Below are positions 1 through 6,286 of a stretch of 9,419 bases of DNA, piece after piece. The position numbers were made by a program, and so were the translations under genes. The notes beneath the pieces are model-generated. The model made no database searches, was not told the DNA's origin, and worked only from the letters and a program-made list of their open reading frames with translations. Every line of letters begins with the position of its first letter. Position 1 is the stretch's first letter. Source of the stretch: Clostridia bacterium (GTDB taxonomy: Bacteria; Bacillota; Clostridia; Oscillospirales; Acutalibacteraceae); NCBI GenBank assembly GCA_900771185.1, contig CAAGND010000288.1:1-9419 (forward strand), written 5' to 3'.

Positions 1-453
1 GGGGTGAAGATAGGCTTCGAAAACACCGAGGGCGAGGAGTATCTTGCGGCGATTATGTCGGCTTTCAGGGACAGTCCCGCAGTCGGATTCTGCTGGGACA
101 CCGGGCATGAGATGTGTTATAACCACTCGCAGGACATGCTTTCCCTCTACGGTGACAAGCTCATCTGCACCCATCTGAATGACAATCTCGGTATCAGGGA
201 CTTTGACGGAAAGATAACTTATATCGATGACCTGCACCTTTTGCCTTTTGATGGGATAGCCGACTGGGATGATATCGCGGCCCGGCTCGACAGATGGAAC
301 TTCAACGCCCCGCTGACCTTTGAACTTAACAATGTTTCAAAGCCGGGCCGCCATGAGAACGATGTATACGGTAAAATGAATCCGGAGGATTACATTGCGG
401 AATGTTATAAGCGGGCATGCCGCGTGGCGGTGAAACGGCGGCAATATAAATAG
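1..453 (+). CDS. Sugar phosphate isomerase/epimerase-like TIM barrel, C-terminal part (5' end outside window)
   Basis: The frame is open from base 1, and the GTG at 4 lies inside a conserved core strand, so the true start is upstream and only the last ~150 residues are present. Counting from that GTG, the fragment shows the metal-ligand pattern of xylose-isomerase-like/AP-endonuclease-2 barrels: Glu6 in GFENTEG, Asp32 and His35 in FCWDTGH, His57 in CTHLNDN, Asp75/His78 in DDLHLLPFDG, and Glu107 in LTFELN. In this family a divalent metal supports aldose-ketose isomerisation or epimerisation, and the enzyme is cytoplasmic. The tail is basic (RRQYK) and the gene ends in TAG. Substrate specificity cannot be read from the fragment. 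No gene directly downstream on this strand is coupled to it. The family call is fairly safe; the reaction is not. Confidence 0.8.
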   Translation, partial: GVKIGFENTEGEEYLAAIMSAFRDSPAVGFCWDTGHEMCYNHSQDMLSLYGDKLICTHLNDNLGIRDFDGKITYIDDLHLLPFDGIADWDDIAARLDRWNFNAPLTFELNNVSKPGRHENDVYGKMNPEDYIAECYKRACRVAVKRRQYK

Positions 454-457
454 TTTC

Positions 458-486
458 TTGCAATGCACCGATATGAGTGATATAAT
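458..486 (+). promoter_or_regulatory. Sigma-A promoter for the DUF6198 membrane protein gene
   Basis: A -35-like TTGCAA (458-463) is followed by a 17-bp spacer and a perfect TATAAT -10 (481-486). A TG dinucleotide one base before the -10 (478-479) makes it an extended -10. Predicted transcription start is near 493, about 58 bases before the ATG at 551. That start falls inside the left arm of the inverted repeat at 490-530. Confidence 0.75.
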
Positions 487-489
487 AGC

Positions 490-530
490 AACAGCTTTCA
501 GCGTTTTCTTATCATACGCTGAAAGCTGTT
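490..530 (+). repeat. Perfect 14-bp inverted repeat (hairpin) between 453 and 551
   Basis: The arms AACAGCTTTCAGCG (490-503) and CGCTGAAAGCTGTT (517-530) are perfectly complementary around a 13-base loop. Only a broken T run (TTCTTTC) follows, so it is a mediocre intrinsic terminator for the upstream isomerase-like gene. Because the strong promoter at 458-486 would start transcription at about 493, the same element could also be a 5'-terminal mRNA hairpin or an operator for the next gene. Termination of the upstream gene is the conservative reading. Confidence 0.65.
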
Positions 531-550
531 CTTTCATCGGAGGGTAGCTT

Positions 551-1234
551 ATGAGGAAAAGAATATTTTATACAGAGCTTGCATATGTGGCAGGCCTTTT
601 GGGTGTGGCGGTCGGAACGGCTTTGACGGCCTCCGCGGATTTCGGAGTGTCGATGGTCGTGGCTCCCGCTTATCTTGTCTATCTGAAGCTGTCGGAATAT
701 CTTCCGTTTTTCACCTTTGGCATGGCTGAATACGGGCTGCAGGCGCTGCTGCTTGTTCTGATGATGGCTATAGTTCGCAGGTTCAAATTTTCTTATCTGT
801 TTTCGTTTGTAACGGCGGTGCTCTATGGGCTGATACTCGACGGCACAATGACGCTTGCGGGATATATACCCATGGATATTCTTCCCATCCGTGTCATTTG
901 CTATGTCGCGGGAATAGTCTGCACCTCTGCCGGAGTTGCCTTTTTCTTTCAGACCTATATCTCGCCTGAAGTTTATGAGCTGTTTGTCAAAGAGGTTTCG
1001 GGGCATTTTAACCGAGATATAAACAAATTCAAAACCTGCTATGACTGTGTAAGCTGCGCTGTCGGCATAGCGCTGTCATTTGCCTTTTTCGGACTGTGGC
1101 ATTTTGAAGGAGTAAAGCTCGGAACTGTCGTCTGCGCCCTTGTCAACGGGTTCTTGATAGGAAACTTCACAAAGCTATATAAACGTATCTGGTCATTTGA
1201 AGACGGGTTGAAGCTAAGAAAATATTTTGAATGA
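551..1234 (+). CDS. DUF6198 / YczE-YitT-like integral membrane protein
   Basis: This is a 227-residue protein starting at ATG 551, with GGAGGG at 539-544 six bases upstream. Hydrophobicity suggests about six transmembrane helices, near residues 10-28, 62-76, 80-97, 112-134, 165-183 and 188-207, with a positively charged C-terminal tail. Recognisable motifs are ADFGVSMVVAP after helix 1, FFTFGMAEY, SYLFSFVTAVLYG, SPEVYELFVKEV and LGTVVCALVNGF. From memory these match the DUF6198 (YczE/YitT-related) membrane proteins common in gut Clostridia. The function of that family is not established; some relatives sit near transport or regulatory genes. The loop at 140-165 is acidic and basic mixed and contains Cys163 and Cys166 (CYDC). 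The gene ends 20 bases before a convergent small gene with no clear terminator between them, so the transcripts probably overlap. Confidence 0.8.
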   Translation: MRKRIFYTELAYVAGLLGVAVGTALTASADFGVSMVVAPAYLVYLKLSEYLPFFTFGMAEYGLQALLLVLMMAIVRRFKFSYLFSFVTAVLYGLILDGTMTLAGYIPMDILPIRVICYVAGIVCTSAGVAFFFQTYISPEVYELFVKEVSGHFNRDINKFKTCYDCVSCAVGIALSFAFFGLWHFEGVKLGTVVCALVNGFLIGNFTKLYKRIWSFEDGLKLRKYFE

Positions 1235-1254
1235 ATTTTGAACGTTAACAAAAT

Positions 1255-1476
1255 TTATTCCTCAACGTCCTGACGGTTCTCCTCGGCAGGCAGACCTTGA
1301 GCTATTTTAGGAAAGGAGTTGTCCGTGTCGGCGGTGGGCTGAATGTTATAGGTGCCGTATTTATTTATCAAATCAAAGACGGTGAACGGTTCGGTTGTCA
1401 CAGGGTCGGTACTCGGAACATCGCTGCGCGGGTTGTGCTCCCTGAATGATTTTTTGCTTTTTTTATTTTTACTCAA
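1255..1476 (-). CDS. Small hypothetical protein (73 aa), TTG start
   Basis: I do not recognise this protein. It is likely real because the TTG at 1476-1474 is preceded on the minus strand by AAGGAG (1491-1486) at a spacing of 9 bases. It is predicted cytoplasmic, with no membrane segment. The N-terminus is lysine-rich (MSKNKKSKKSFR), the middle is a Pro/Thr/Asp linker (residues ~17-30), and the C-terminal half (TVFDLINKYGTYNIQPTAD, then a short FPKIAQGLP segment) looks like a compact conserved motif. It ends with an acidic EE tail. It converges with the DUF6198 gene 20 bases away and diverges from the first M28 peptidase gene across a 170-base AT-rich gap. No function is proposed. Confidence 0.6.
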   Translation of the reverse strand: MSKNKKSKKSFREHNPRSDVPSTDPVTTEPFTVFDLINKYGTYNIQPTADTDNSFPKIAQGLPAEENRQDVEE

Positions 1477-1586
1477 AAAATCTTGCTCCTTTCAGCTTTT
1501 TTATTAACAGTATTCCGGGATTTCACCGAAAAATATCTTTCAGTTTATAGAAACTTAAGAAAAATTTACATTTAGACAATATGTTA

Positions 1587-1615
1587 TTGAATTATTTGTA
1601 AATAAATAGTATAAT
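1587..1615 (+). promoter_or_regulatory. Sigma-A promoter of the first M28 peptidase gene
   Basis: TTGAAT (1587-1592), a 17-bp spacer, then a perfect TATAAT (1610-1615) set in AT-rich DNA. The predicted start is near 1622, leaving a leader of about 25 bases before the TTG at 1647. The short leader leaves little room for a riboswitch or attenuator. Confidence 0.7.
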
Positions 1616-1633
1616 TATTAGCATAATTTTTAG

Positions 1634-1638
1634 AGGGG
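1634..1638 (+). promoter_or_regulatory. Ribosome binding site that decides a TTG start at 1647
   Basis: AGGGG (1634-1638) lies 8 bases before the TTG at 1647 but overlaps the in-frame GTG at 1638, which is therefore unlikely to be the start. Moving to TTG shortens the protein by three residues. Confidence 0.65.
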
Positions 1639-1646
1639 TGGTTTTC

Positions 1647-2987
1647 TTGAAGGGAGAAAACAGAAAGTATGCCCAAGAGGCCTACGAGATAGTTGAATAT
1701 GCCGCCAATGAAGTCGGGTCAAGACTGCCCGGGTCGGACGGCGAAAAGAAATATGCCGACTATATGGGCGGCAAGCTCAAAGAAATCGGCATTGAGCCGA
1801 TCCGTGAAGAGTTCTCGGTATCCCCGAGGGCGTCAATCGGCGGAATTCCCTATGCCGGATGGGTCGGGCTGATTATGAGTGCGCTTGTATATCCTGCCAT
1901 GCACATGAGCGCCATATGGTTTGGTATGTCTCTTGCTTCGGTAGTTTGCATAGTTTGGCTTGTGTGCAGTGTGTTCCTTTACAAAAGATGGTTTGACATG
2001 TTTTTCAAGCAGGAAATTTCGCAAAATGTCTATGGCGAGCTTCTGCCTGAGGACGGCAAGTATGACTATACCATCATTCTTTCCGGTCACACAGATACAA
2101 GCTGGAACTGGCGTCACTCAGCCAACACGGAAAAGTATAAGAATAGCAGTCCGCTGCCGGGGATTATCACAACCTACGGCAAGGTTGGCTTCGGTGCAAT
2201 ATGCTTTTTCTTCCTTGCGGCGGTGTCGGTTGCCATGACTGTTATTTACAGCGGCGCGTTTTTCGGTGCTCCGTGGGCTGCTCAGATACTCTATTCCAAC
2301 TCATTTGCAATTTTCATGTTTGTCATGCACTTTATTCCGGTAATAACAGCAATAGGCTCCTGCTTCCTTATTATGTGGGCAGATCCCGATCCCAAAAACG
2401 CATCACGCGGAGCTATGGACAATGCAACAGGCTGCGCGCTGAGCTATGAAGTAATCAAGTATTTCAAAGAGAATCCCGACAAGATGCCCAAGAACTGCCG
2501 CATCATCGACTTCAACTGCGGTTCTGAGGAGGCCGGTCTCAGAGGCTCAATGGCTTTTGCTCAGGCTCACAAGGGCGAACCCATACTGGAGAACGCATGG
2601 AATATCAACATTGATTCGGTCGCGGATAAGGATTATTTTGAGGTTGTTATCAAGGATGACTGGCAGTTCTGCCGTTTTGACAAGGACCTTGAGCAGATGT
2701 TTAAGGACACCTTCGATGAGCTCGGAATAGTCAGCAAGACGAACGGATGTATACACAATCCTGTGGGCGGCTGTGACAGCACACCGATGACAAAGGCGGG
2801 TATCAAATCTGTCACCTTCGCCGCTCAGAATCCGACGCTTACTTATTACTATCACACATGGCACGATGTTCCCGAACGATTCAGCGTTGAGACAGTCGGC
2901 GACGGCTTCGATGTAATCCTCGGAGTTATCGATAAGATAGACAAATTCCAACAGTCCAACGGCTTCAACGGTCCGAGAACGAAATAA
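1647..2987 (+). CDS. M28-type zinc metallopeptidase with two internal membrane hairpins (paralogue A)
   Basis: This is a 446-residue protein if started at TTG 1647. The family M28 di-zinc aminopeptidase ligands are all visible: His148 and Asp150 in SGHTDTSW, Asp258 in AMDNATG, the catalytic Glu294 and Glu295 in GSEEAGLRGS, Asp323 in NIDSV, and His403 in YYYHTWHD. Hydrophobic segments near 69-90, 91-113, 181-201 and 219-244 form two hairpins. The second hairpin lies between HxD and the bridging Asp, which are normally only about 10-20 residues apart. There is no signal peptide and the N-terminus is charged. With an even number of crossings, all ligands would face the same side, probably the cytoplasm. 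Expected activity is removal of N-terminal residues from peptides; the substrate is unknown. A paralogue follows at 3384. A terminator follows directly, so this is probably monocistronic. Confidence 0.8.
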   Translation: MKGENRKYAQEAYEIVEYAANEVGSRLPGSDGEKKYADYMGGKLKEIGIEPIREEFSVSPRASIGGIPYAGWVGLIMSALVYPAMHMSAIWFGMSLASVVCIVWLVCSVFLYKRWFDMFFKQEISQNVYGELLPEDGKYDYTIILSGHTDTSWNWRHSANTEKYKNSSPLPGIITTYGKVGFGAICFFFLAAVSVAMTVIYSGAFFGAPWAAQILYSNSFAIFMFVMHFIPVITAIGSCFLIMWADPDPKNASRGAMDNATGCALSYEVIKYFKENPDKMPKNCRIIDFNCGSEEAGLRGSMAFAQAHKGEPILENAWNINIDSVADKDYFEVVIKDDWQFCRFDKDLEQMFKDTFDELGIVSKTNGCIHNPVGGCDSTPMTKAGIKSVTFAAQNPTLTYYYHTWHDVPERFSVETVGDGFDVILGVIDKIDKFQQSNGFNGPRTK

Positions 2988-2996
2988 TAGAATATC

Positions 2997-3039
2997 AAAC
3001 AGCTCGCAGTTCACATTTCAAATCTACGGGCTGTTTTTT
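2997..3039 (+). terminator. Intrinsic terminator after the first M28 gene
   Basis: The left arm AAACAGCTCG (2997-3006) pairs with CGGGCTGTTT (3027-3036), with one G-T wobble, around a 20-base loop. The T run TTTTTT (3034-3039) completes it. The stem begins 9 bases after the stop codon. Confidence 0.7.
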
Positions 3040-3335
3040 ACACATTTTCAAGTGCTGTCGGTGACATGAAAAAATCCTCTTATAGCTACAAAAAAATTAA
3101 TGTATAAAGACAGCTTTGACAAAAATTTTTCTGAACAGCTTTCGGAAGCTTTGCAATCGGTCAAAAAATTTTTATGTATGTCCTTATTTTCAAACAAAGC
3201 GGTCAACATAGCAAAGCCCTTATATATCAAGGCTTTTCGGGATTTTTGGAAGCTCTTAAAATCACTTTTTTTAACTGAAAAAGCCCCATTAATCTTTTGT
3301 TTAAACTTTGTTCACGATTTATTAACTTTTTAGCC

Positions 3336-3344
3336 TGATATTAT
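3336..3344 (+). promoter_or_regulatory. Candidate extended -10 promoter for the second M28 gene
   Basis: TGATATTAT (3336-3344) fits an extended -10 (TG, one base, TATTAT). No good -35 lies at 17 bases; TTTATT (3318-3323) at 15 bases is the nearest. The predicted start near 3351 leaves about 33 bases before the ATG. Confidence 0.35.
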
Positions 3345-3370
3345 GGTAAAGTATATCTATATTTTCAGTT

Positions 3371-3375
3371 GGAGG
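3371..3375 (+). promoter_or_regulatory. Ribosome binding site fixing the ATG at 3384
   Basis: GGAGG (3371-3375) sits 8 bases before ATG 3384. An in-frame TTG at 3369 overlaps this element and can be discarded as a start. Confidence 0.8.
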
Positions 3376-3383
3376 TTGTGTTT

Positions 3384-4625
3384 ATGAATCTTAAATCGAT
3401 CATCGACAAGAAGGATAAGTTTGCAGATTATATGGTGAGCGAGATTACCCATATCTGCAAAACCTTTGAAAAGAGGGAGCCGGGGTCAAAGGGTGAGCTT
3501 CAGGCCTGCGAATATATGGCGGGAGTGCTCAGGGATGAGTGCGGCTGCGACAGAGTTGAAATTGAGTCTTTCAAGGAGAACCCAGGTTCGTTTTTTGGCT
3601 GGATTTATTTCACCATAACTTTTGTGCTTGCGGCAATAGCGCTTTTCTTTGTTTTTCCGTTGGCCTCCATATTGCTTATTGTCGCGGGACTTTTCATCGT
3701 GTTTATGCAGTTCGGTCTTTATAAGAAGCTGGTTGACCGTTTCTTCCCGGAAAAGACCGGCCATAACGTCACTGCTGTCAAGAGCTGCACAGGCGAGGTC
3801 AAGCGCCGCATATTCTTCAACGGTCATCCCGATGCCGCATGGGAGTGGCCCGTCAACTATAAACTCGGCGGTGTCGGCTTTGAGGGCCATGCCGTTATCT
3901 GCGGCATAGGTGCTGTTTACTATCTTGTCATATCTATCATCGCAGTGGTGAAGAACGGTGTTGCGTTCGGCGGTTTCGACGCATCGTCAACCCTCGGCAA
4001 AATGGCTCTTTGGGGTCTGCTCTTTGTGCCTTTCCTTGTCGGACTTTACTGGATGTGGAACAAGAACCGTATCGTTGACGGAGCGAACGACAATCTCTCC
4101 GGCTGCTACATGGGAATTTCAGTTCTCAAAGCGCTCAAGGAGGAGGGGATAGACTTCGAGAACACAGAAGTCGGTGTTATCCTCACAGGCTCAGAAGAGG
4201 CAGGTCTGCGCGGCGCAAAGGCTTGGTGCGAAAAGCATAAGGGCGAGTTTGACGATGTGCCGACCTTTATCTTCTCCTATGATACAATATATGACCCGAA
4301 ATATCTTATGACGAATTACCGTGACCTCAACGGAACTGTCAAAGCCGATAAGGATGTTTCAGACCTCTTCATGGAGGCGGCTCAGGAGCTGGGCATCCCC
4401 TGCAAAAAAGGATGGGTTCCCCCTCTTGGCGGTGCTACCGATTCAGCCGCATTTGCGCAGGCGGGCTTCAGAGCAACCGGCGTAACCGGTCTTAACCACA
4501 AGCTGGAGAATTATTATCACACAAGAAGAGATACATATGACAACATGAACAAGGAGGGTCTTGCCGGTTGTTTTGCCGTGAGTGTCAAGGCTCTTGAGAT
4601 GTTTGATAACGGTGCCAAGCAATAA
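3384..4625 (+). CDS. M28-type zinc metallopeptidase with two internal membrane hairpins (paralogue B)
   Basis: This 413-residue protein is a clear but diverged paralogue of the product at 1647-2987. The M28 ligand set is complete: His148 and Asp150 in NGHPDAAW, Asp236 in GANDNLSG, Glu271 and Glu272 in GSEEAGLRGA, Asp300 in FSYDTIYD, and His379 in NYYHTRRDT. HxD falls at the same residue numbers as in paralogue A. Membrane segments near 70-90, 92-112, 167-189 and 207-226 repeat the two-hairpin layout, again splitting HxD from the bridging Asp. Lys/Arg clusters (YKKL after segment 2; the WNKNR run after segment 4) support catalytic parts on the cytoplasmic side. It has its own upstream gap and a following hairpin, so it is likely a separate transcript. 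Peptidase activity is expected from the intact ligands; the substrate, and whether A and B pair, are unknown. Confidence 0.8.
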   Translation: MNLKSIIDKKDKFADYMVSEITHICKTFEKREPGSKGELQACEYMAGVLRDECGCDRVEIESFKENPGSFFGWIYFTITFVLAAIALFFVFPLASILLIVAGLFIVFMQFGLYKKLVDRFFPEKTGHNVTAVKSCTGEVKRRIFFNGHPDAAWEWPVNYKLGGVGFEGHAVICGIGAVYYLVISIIAVVKNGVAFGGFDASSTLGKMALWGLLFVPFLVGLYWMWNKNRIVDGANDNLSGCYMGISVLKALKEEGIDFENTEVGVILTGSEEAGLRGAKAWCEKHKGEFDDVPTFIFSYDTIYDPKYLMTNYRDLNGTVKADKDVSDLFMEAAQELGIPCKKGWVPPLGGATDSAAFAQAGFRATGVTGLNHKLENYYHTRRDTYDNMNKEGLAGCFAVSVKALEMFDNGAKQ

Positions 4626-4646
4626 ATAAAATTATAAGTTTTCATT

Positions 4647-4680
4647 TCCTCCTTGCATTCCGGCAAGGAGGATTTCTGTT
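4647..4680 (+). terminator. Hairpin terminator after the second M28 gene
   Basis: The perfect 10-bp stem TCCTCCTTGC (4647-4656) / GCAAGGAGGA (4663-4672) has a 6-base loop and is followed by an interrupted T run (TTTCTGTT). The stem is GC-rich enough to terminate, though the tail is weak. The right arm happens to contain a full AAGGAGG Shine-Dalgarno sequence, but no start codon lies close behind it, so I read this as coincidence. Confidence 0.6.
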
Positions 4681-4734
4681 GCTGTCAAAAAAATTGTCTT
4701 ATAGTTGCTTTTGGAAAACCATATCAGACACCAA

Positions 4735-4745
4735 TGTTATATAAT
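4735..4745 (+). promoter_or_regulatory. Candidate -10 region for the symporter gene
   Basis: TGTTATATAAT contains both a TATAAT hexamer (4740-4745) and an extended -10 arrangement (TG, T, TATATA). No good -35 is visible 16-18 bases upstream, so an activator may be needed. The predicted leader is about 45 bases. Confidence 0.4.
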
Positions 4746-4785
4746 CACAGATAACGGCGTTGATGTCAACGATATGTTTATTAAA

Positions 4786-4791
4786 GGGGAG
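4786..4791 (+). promoter_or_regulatory. Ribosome binding site fixing the symporter start at ATG 4798
   Basis: GGGGAG lies 6 bases before ATG 4798. The frame stays open upstream to a TTG at 4705, but that extension has no ribosome binding site, is not protein-like for this family, and overlaps the presumed promoter. Confidence 0.75.
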
Positions 4792-4797
4792 AATCAA

Positions 4798-6171
4798 ATG
4801 AAAGAGGTATCAAGGAGGACAATTATCAATTTCTGCCTGCCTCAGTTTGCAGTCGGATTGTTCACCACAATGCTCAACAACTATCTTATCTATTTTTATC
4901 AGCCGACCGAAGCGTCAGGGCTTCCCACGCTGATAACACAGGGATATGTGTTTCTCGGAATACTGACGGTTATCGGGCTTATAAAAGCGGTGGGACATGT
5001 TGTCGATGCGTTTTCAGACCCGATTGTTGCGGGGCTGAGCGATAAGTGCAAACACAAGGACGGCAGAAGAATACCGTTTATGAAATGGTTTGCGGTGCCG
5101 TTTGCGGTCAGTGCGCTGCTCATTTTCTGGTCTCCGTCAGAAAATCACATGTTCAACAATATCTGGCTCGCAATTTTTATCTGGGCTTATTTTATATTCT
5201 ATACGCTCTATATGATTCCGCACAACGCGCTTTTGCCCGAGATGATAACCAATGAGGGCAAGCTTGTCGATGCTTATACATGGAGTTCACTTTTCTTTGT
5301 TGTGGGCAGTATGCTCGGATATGCGACTACCGCCATTGTCGCCGTCATGAAGAAATCGTTCGGACTGGCGCCGATATCGGCATGGCGCATGACATTTCTC
5401 ATCTTCACGGTTATCGGAGCGGTTCTTCTGCTCATCCCTGCCTTTACGATAAAGGAAAAGGAATATGTCAACTCAGTGCGTCCGACAGTATCGCTTGCAG
5501 CGTCACTCAAGCATGCTTTTTCAAACAAACATTTCGTTATTGTCACGCTCGGTCAGCTCTTTGAGGGCACGGGAATGAGTTTCTTCCAGGCGTGTATTAT
5601 GTATTACATAACGGAGCTTATGGGTATTCCCGAGGAGCAGTCCATAATCATTATGGCAACCTCGATAGTCGGCTCACTTGTGCTTTATCCGGTCATCAAC
5701 AAATGGTCAAAGGCAAAGGGCAAGAAGATACCGATGATTGTCGGGTGTGTGGTGTTTACCGTTGCGGAGTTCGTTATCTGCTTTGCGGATGCCTTCCCGA
5801 AGGATCATAAGCTTGCAACGGCGATAGTATTCGCACTGTTCGTCTCCCTGCCTTTTGCGGTTCTCAATATACTGCCCTCGTCTATGATGGCTGATGTTAT
5901 TCAGTATGACACGATAAAATCCGGGGTGAACCAGGAGGGAACTTTCGCCGCCGCGAAGAGCTTCATCACCAAGATGGGCACCTCACTTGCAATTATGATA
6001 GTGCCGTCTCTGGTTGTCGTCGGAGCGGCGAGCGGTGAGAGCGTCGGCAGAACAGGTTTGTTCCTGACAGCCATAGTTGGCGGAGTGTTCACGCTCGCAT
6101 CGGTCATAATCTATATTTTCTATAAGGAAAAGGATATACTTTCAGTTATAAGAAGTGCGAAGAATAAGTAA
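4798..6171 (+). CDS. GPH-family (MelB-like) sugar:cation symporter
   Basis: This is a 457-residue polytopic membrane protein of the usual length for glycoside-pentoside-hexuronide:cation symporters, a branch of the major facilitator superfamily with 12 helices. The signature is in helix 2 and the following loop: Asp70 and Asp74 in VVDAFSDPIVAG correspond to the MelB Asp pair that binds the coupling cation, followed by a basic loop ending in DGRRIPFM (88-95). Further family-like segments are PHNALLPEM after helix 4, the basic KAKGKKIPM loop, and SMMADVIQYDTIKSG-NQEGTFAA before helix 11. The conserved Asp pair suggests Na+- or H+-coupled uptake of a glycoside, pentoside or hexuronide; the sugar cannot be named. 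No glycosidase is adjacent, so the usual substrate clue is missing. It stands alone, ending at a strong terminator and converging with the reductase. Confidence 0.9.
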   Translation: MKEVSRRTIINFCLPQFAVGLFTTMLNNYLIYFYQPTEASGLPTLITQGYVFLGILTVIGLIKAVGHVVDAFSDPIVAGLSDKCKHKDGRRIPFMKWFAVPFAVSALLIFWSPSENHMFNNIWLAIFIWAYFIFYTLYMIPHNALLPEMITNEGKLVDAYTWSSLFFVVGSMLGYATTAIVAVMKKSFGLAPISAWRMTFLIFTVIGAVLLLIPAFTIKEKEYVNSVRPTVSLAASLKHAFSNKHFVIVTLGQLFEGTGMSFFQACIMYYITELMGIPEEQSIIIMATSIVGSLVLYPVINKWSKAKGKKIPMIVGCVVFTVAEFVICFADAFPKDHKLATAIVFALFVSLPFAVLNILPSSMMADVIQYDTIKSGVNQEGTFAAAKSFITKMGTSLAIMIVPSLVVVGAASGESVGRTGLFLTAIVGGVFTLASVIIYIFYKEKDILSVIRSAKNK

Positions 6172-6180
6172 CGAAACCAT

Positions 6181-6216
6181 AAGCAGCACCGATCGCAAAA
6201 TCGGTGCTGCTTTTTT
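6181..6216 (+). terminator. Strong intrinsic terminator of the symporter gene
   Basis: The perfect 13-bp stem AAGCAGCACCGAT (6181-6193) / ATCGGTGCTGCTT (6200-6212) has a 6-base loop and runs into six T residues (6211-6216). It starts 9 bases after the stop codon. Confidence 0.92.
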
Positions 6217-6232
6217 GGTGCTTTCAGACATG

Positions 6233-6265
6233 AAAAAGAGCCTTGGAACCGGGGATTCCAAGGCT
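6233..6265 (-). terminator. Intrinsic terminator of the enoate reductase-like gene
   Basis: Read on the minus strand, AGCCTTGGAA (6265-6256), a 7-base loop and TTCCAAGGCT (6248-6239) form a perfect 10-bp stem followed by CTTTTTC. It lies 21 bases past the reductase stop codon. With the plus-strand terminator at 6181-6216 it insulates two convergent genes within about 115 bases. Confidence 0.9.
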
Positions 6266-6286
6266 AAAGTTTTTAACAAAAGCTTA

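Larger units (their letters stand above)
3040..3383. other. AT-rich intergenic stretch between the two M28 genes
   Basis: I see no convincing gene here. Short open frames exist on both strands (3100-3333 plus, 3230-3048 minus), but neither has a ribosome binding site or protein-like composition. The stretch holds two A/T-tract palindromes, AAAAATTTTT at 3121-3130 and a similar AAAAAATTTTT at 3163-3173. Both are preceded by a GAC/GTC triplet, and they are spaced about 42-43 bases apart, roughly four helical turns. It also holds a 6-bp hairpin, AAAGCC (3213-3218) with GGCTTT (3231-3236). It probably carries the promoter region of the second M28 gene and may be intrinsically curved. Confidence 0.5.

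Noticed and set aside
512..1006. Minus-strand open frame (164 codons) inside the DUF6198 gene
   Set aside because: The encoded protein is His/Arg/Lys-rich without structure and lies opposite a clear membrane protein.
3048..3230. 60-codon minus-strand frame in the same gap
   Set aside because: It has no ribosome binding site and a composition reflecting A/T tracts; nothing family-like is visible.
3100..3333. 77-codon plus-strand frame in the gap between the M28 genes
   Set aside because: It has no ribosome binding site before ATG 3100, is AT-rich with Phe/Lys/Leu composition typical of non-coding DNA, and overlaps the next gene's likely promoter region.
4647..4672. AAGGAGG in the hairpin arm as a sequestered ribosome binding site (translational switch)
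   Set aside because: The nearest plausible start with its own site is ATG 4798, about 125 bases away. The hairpin directly follows a stop codon, so termination is the simpler reading.
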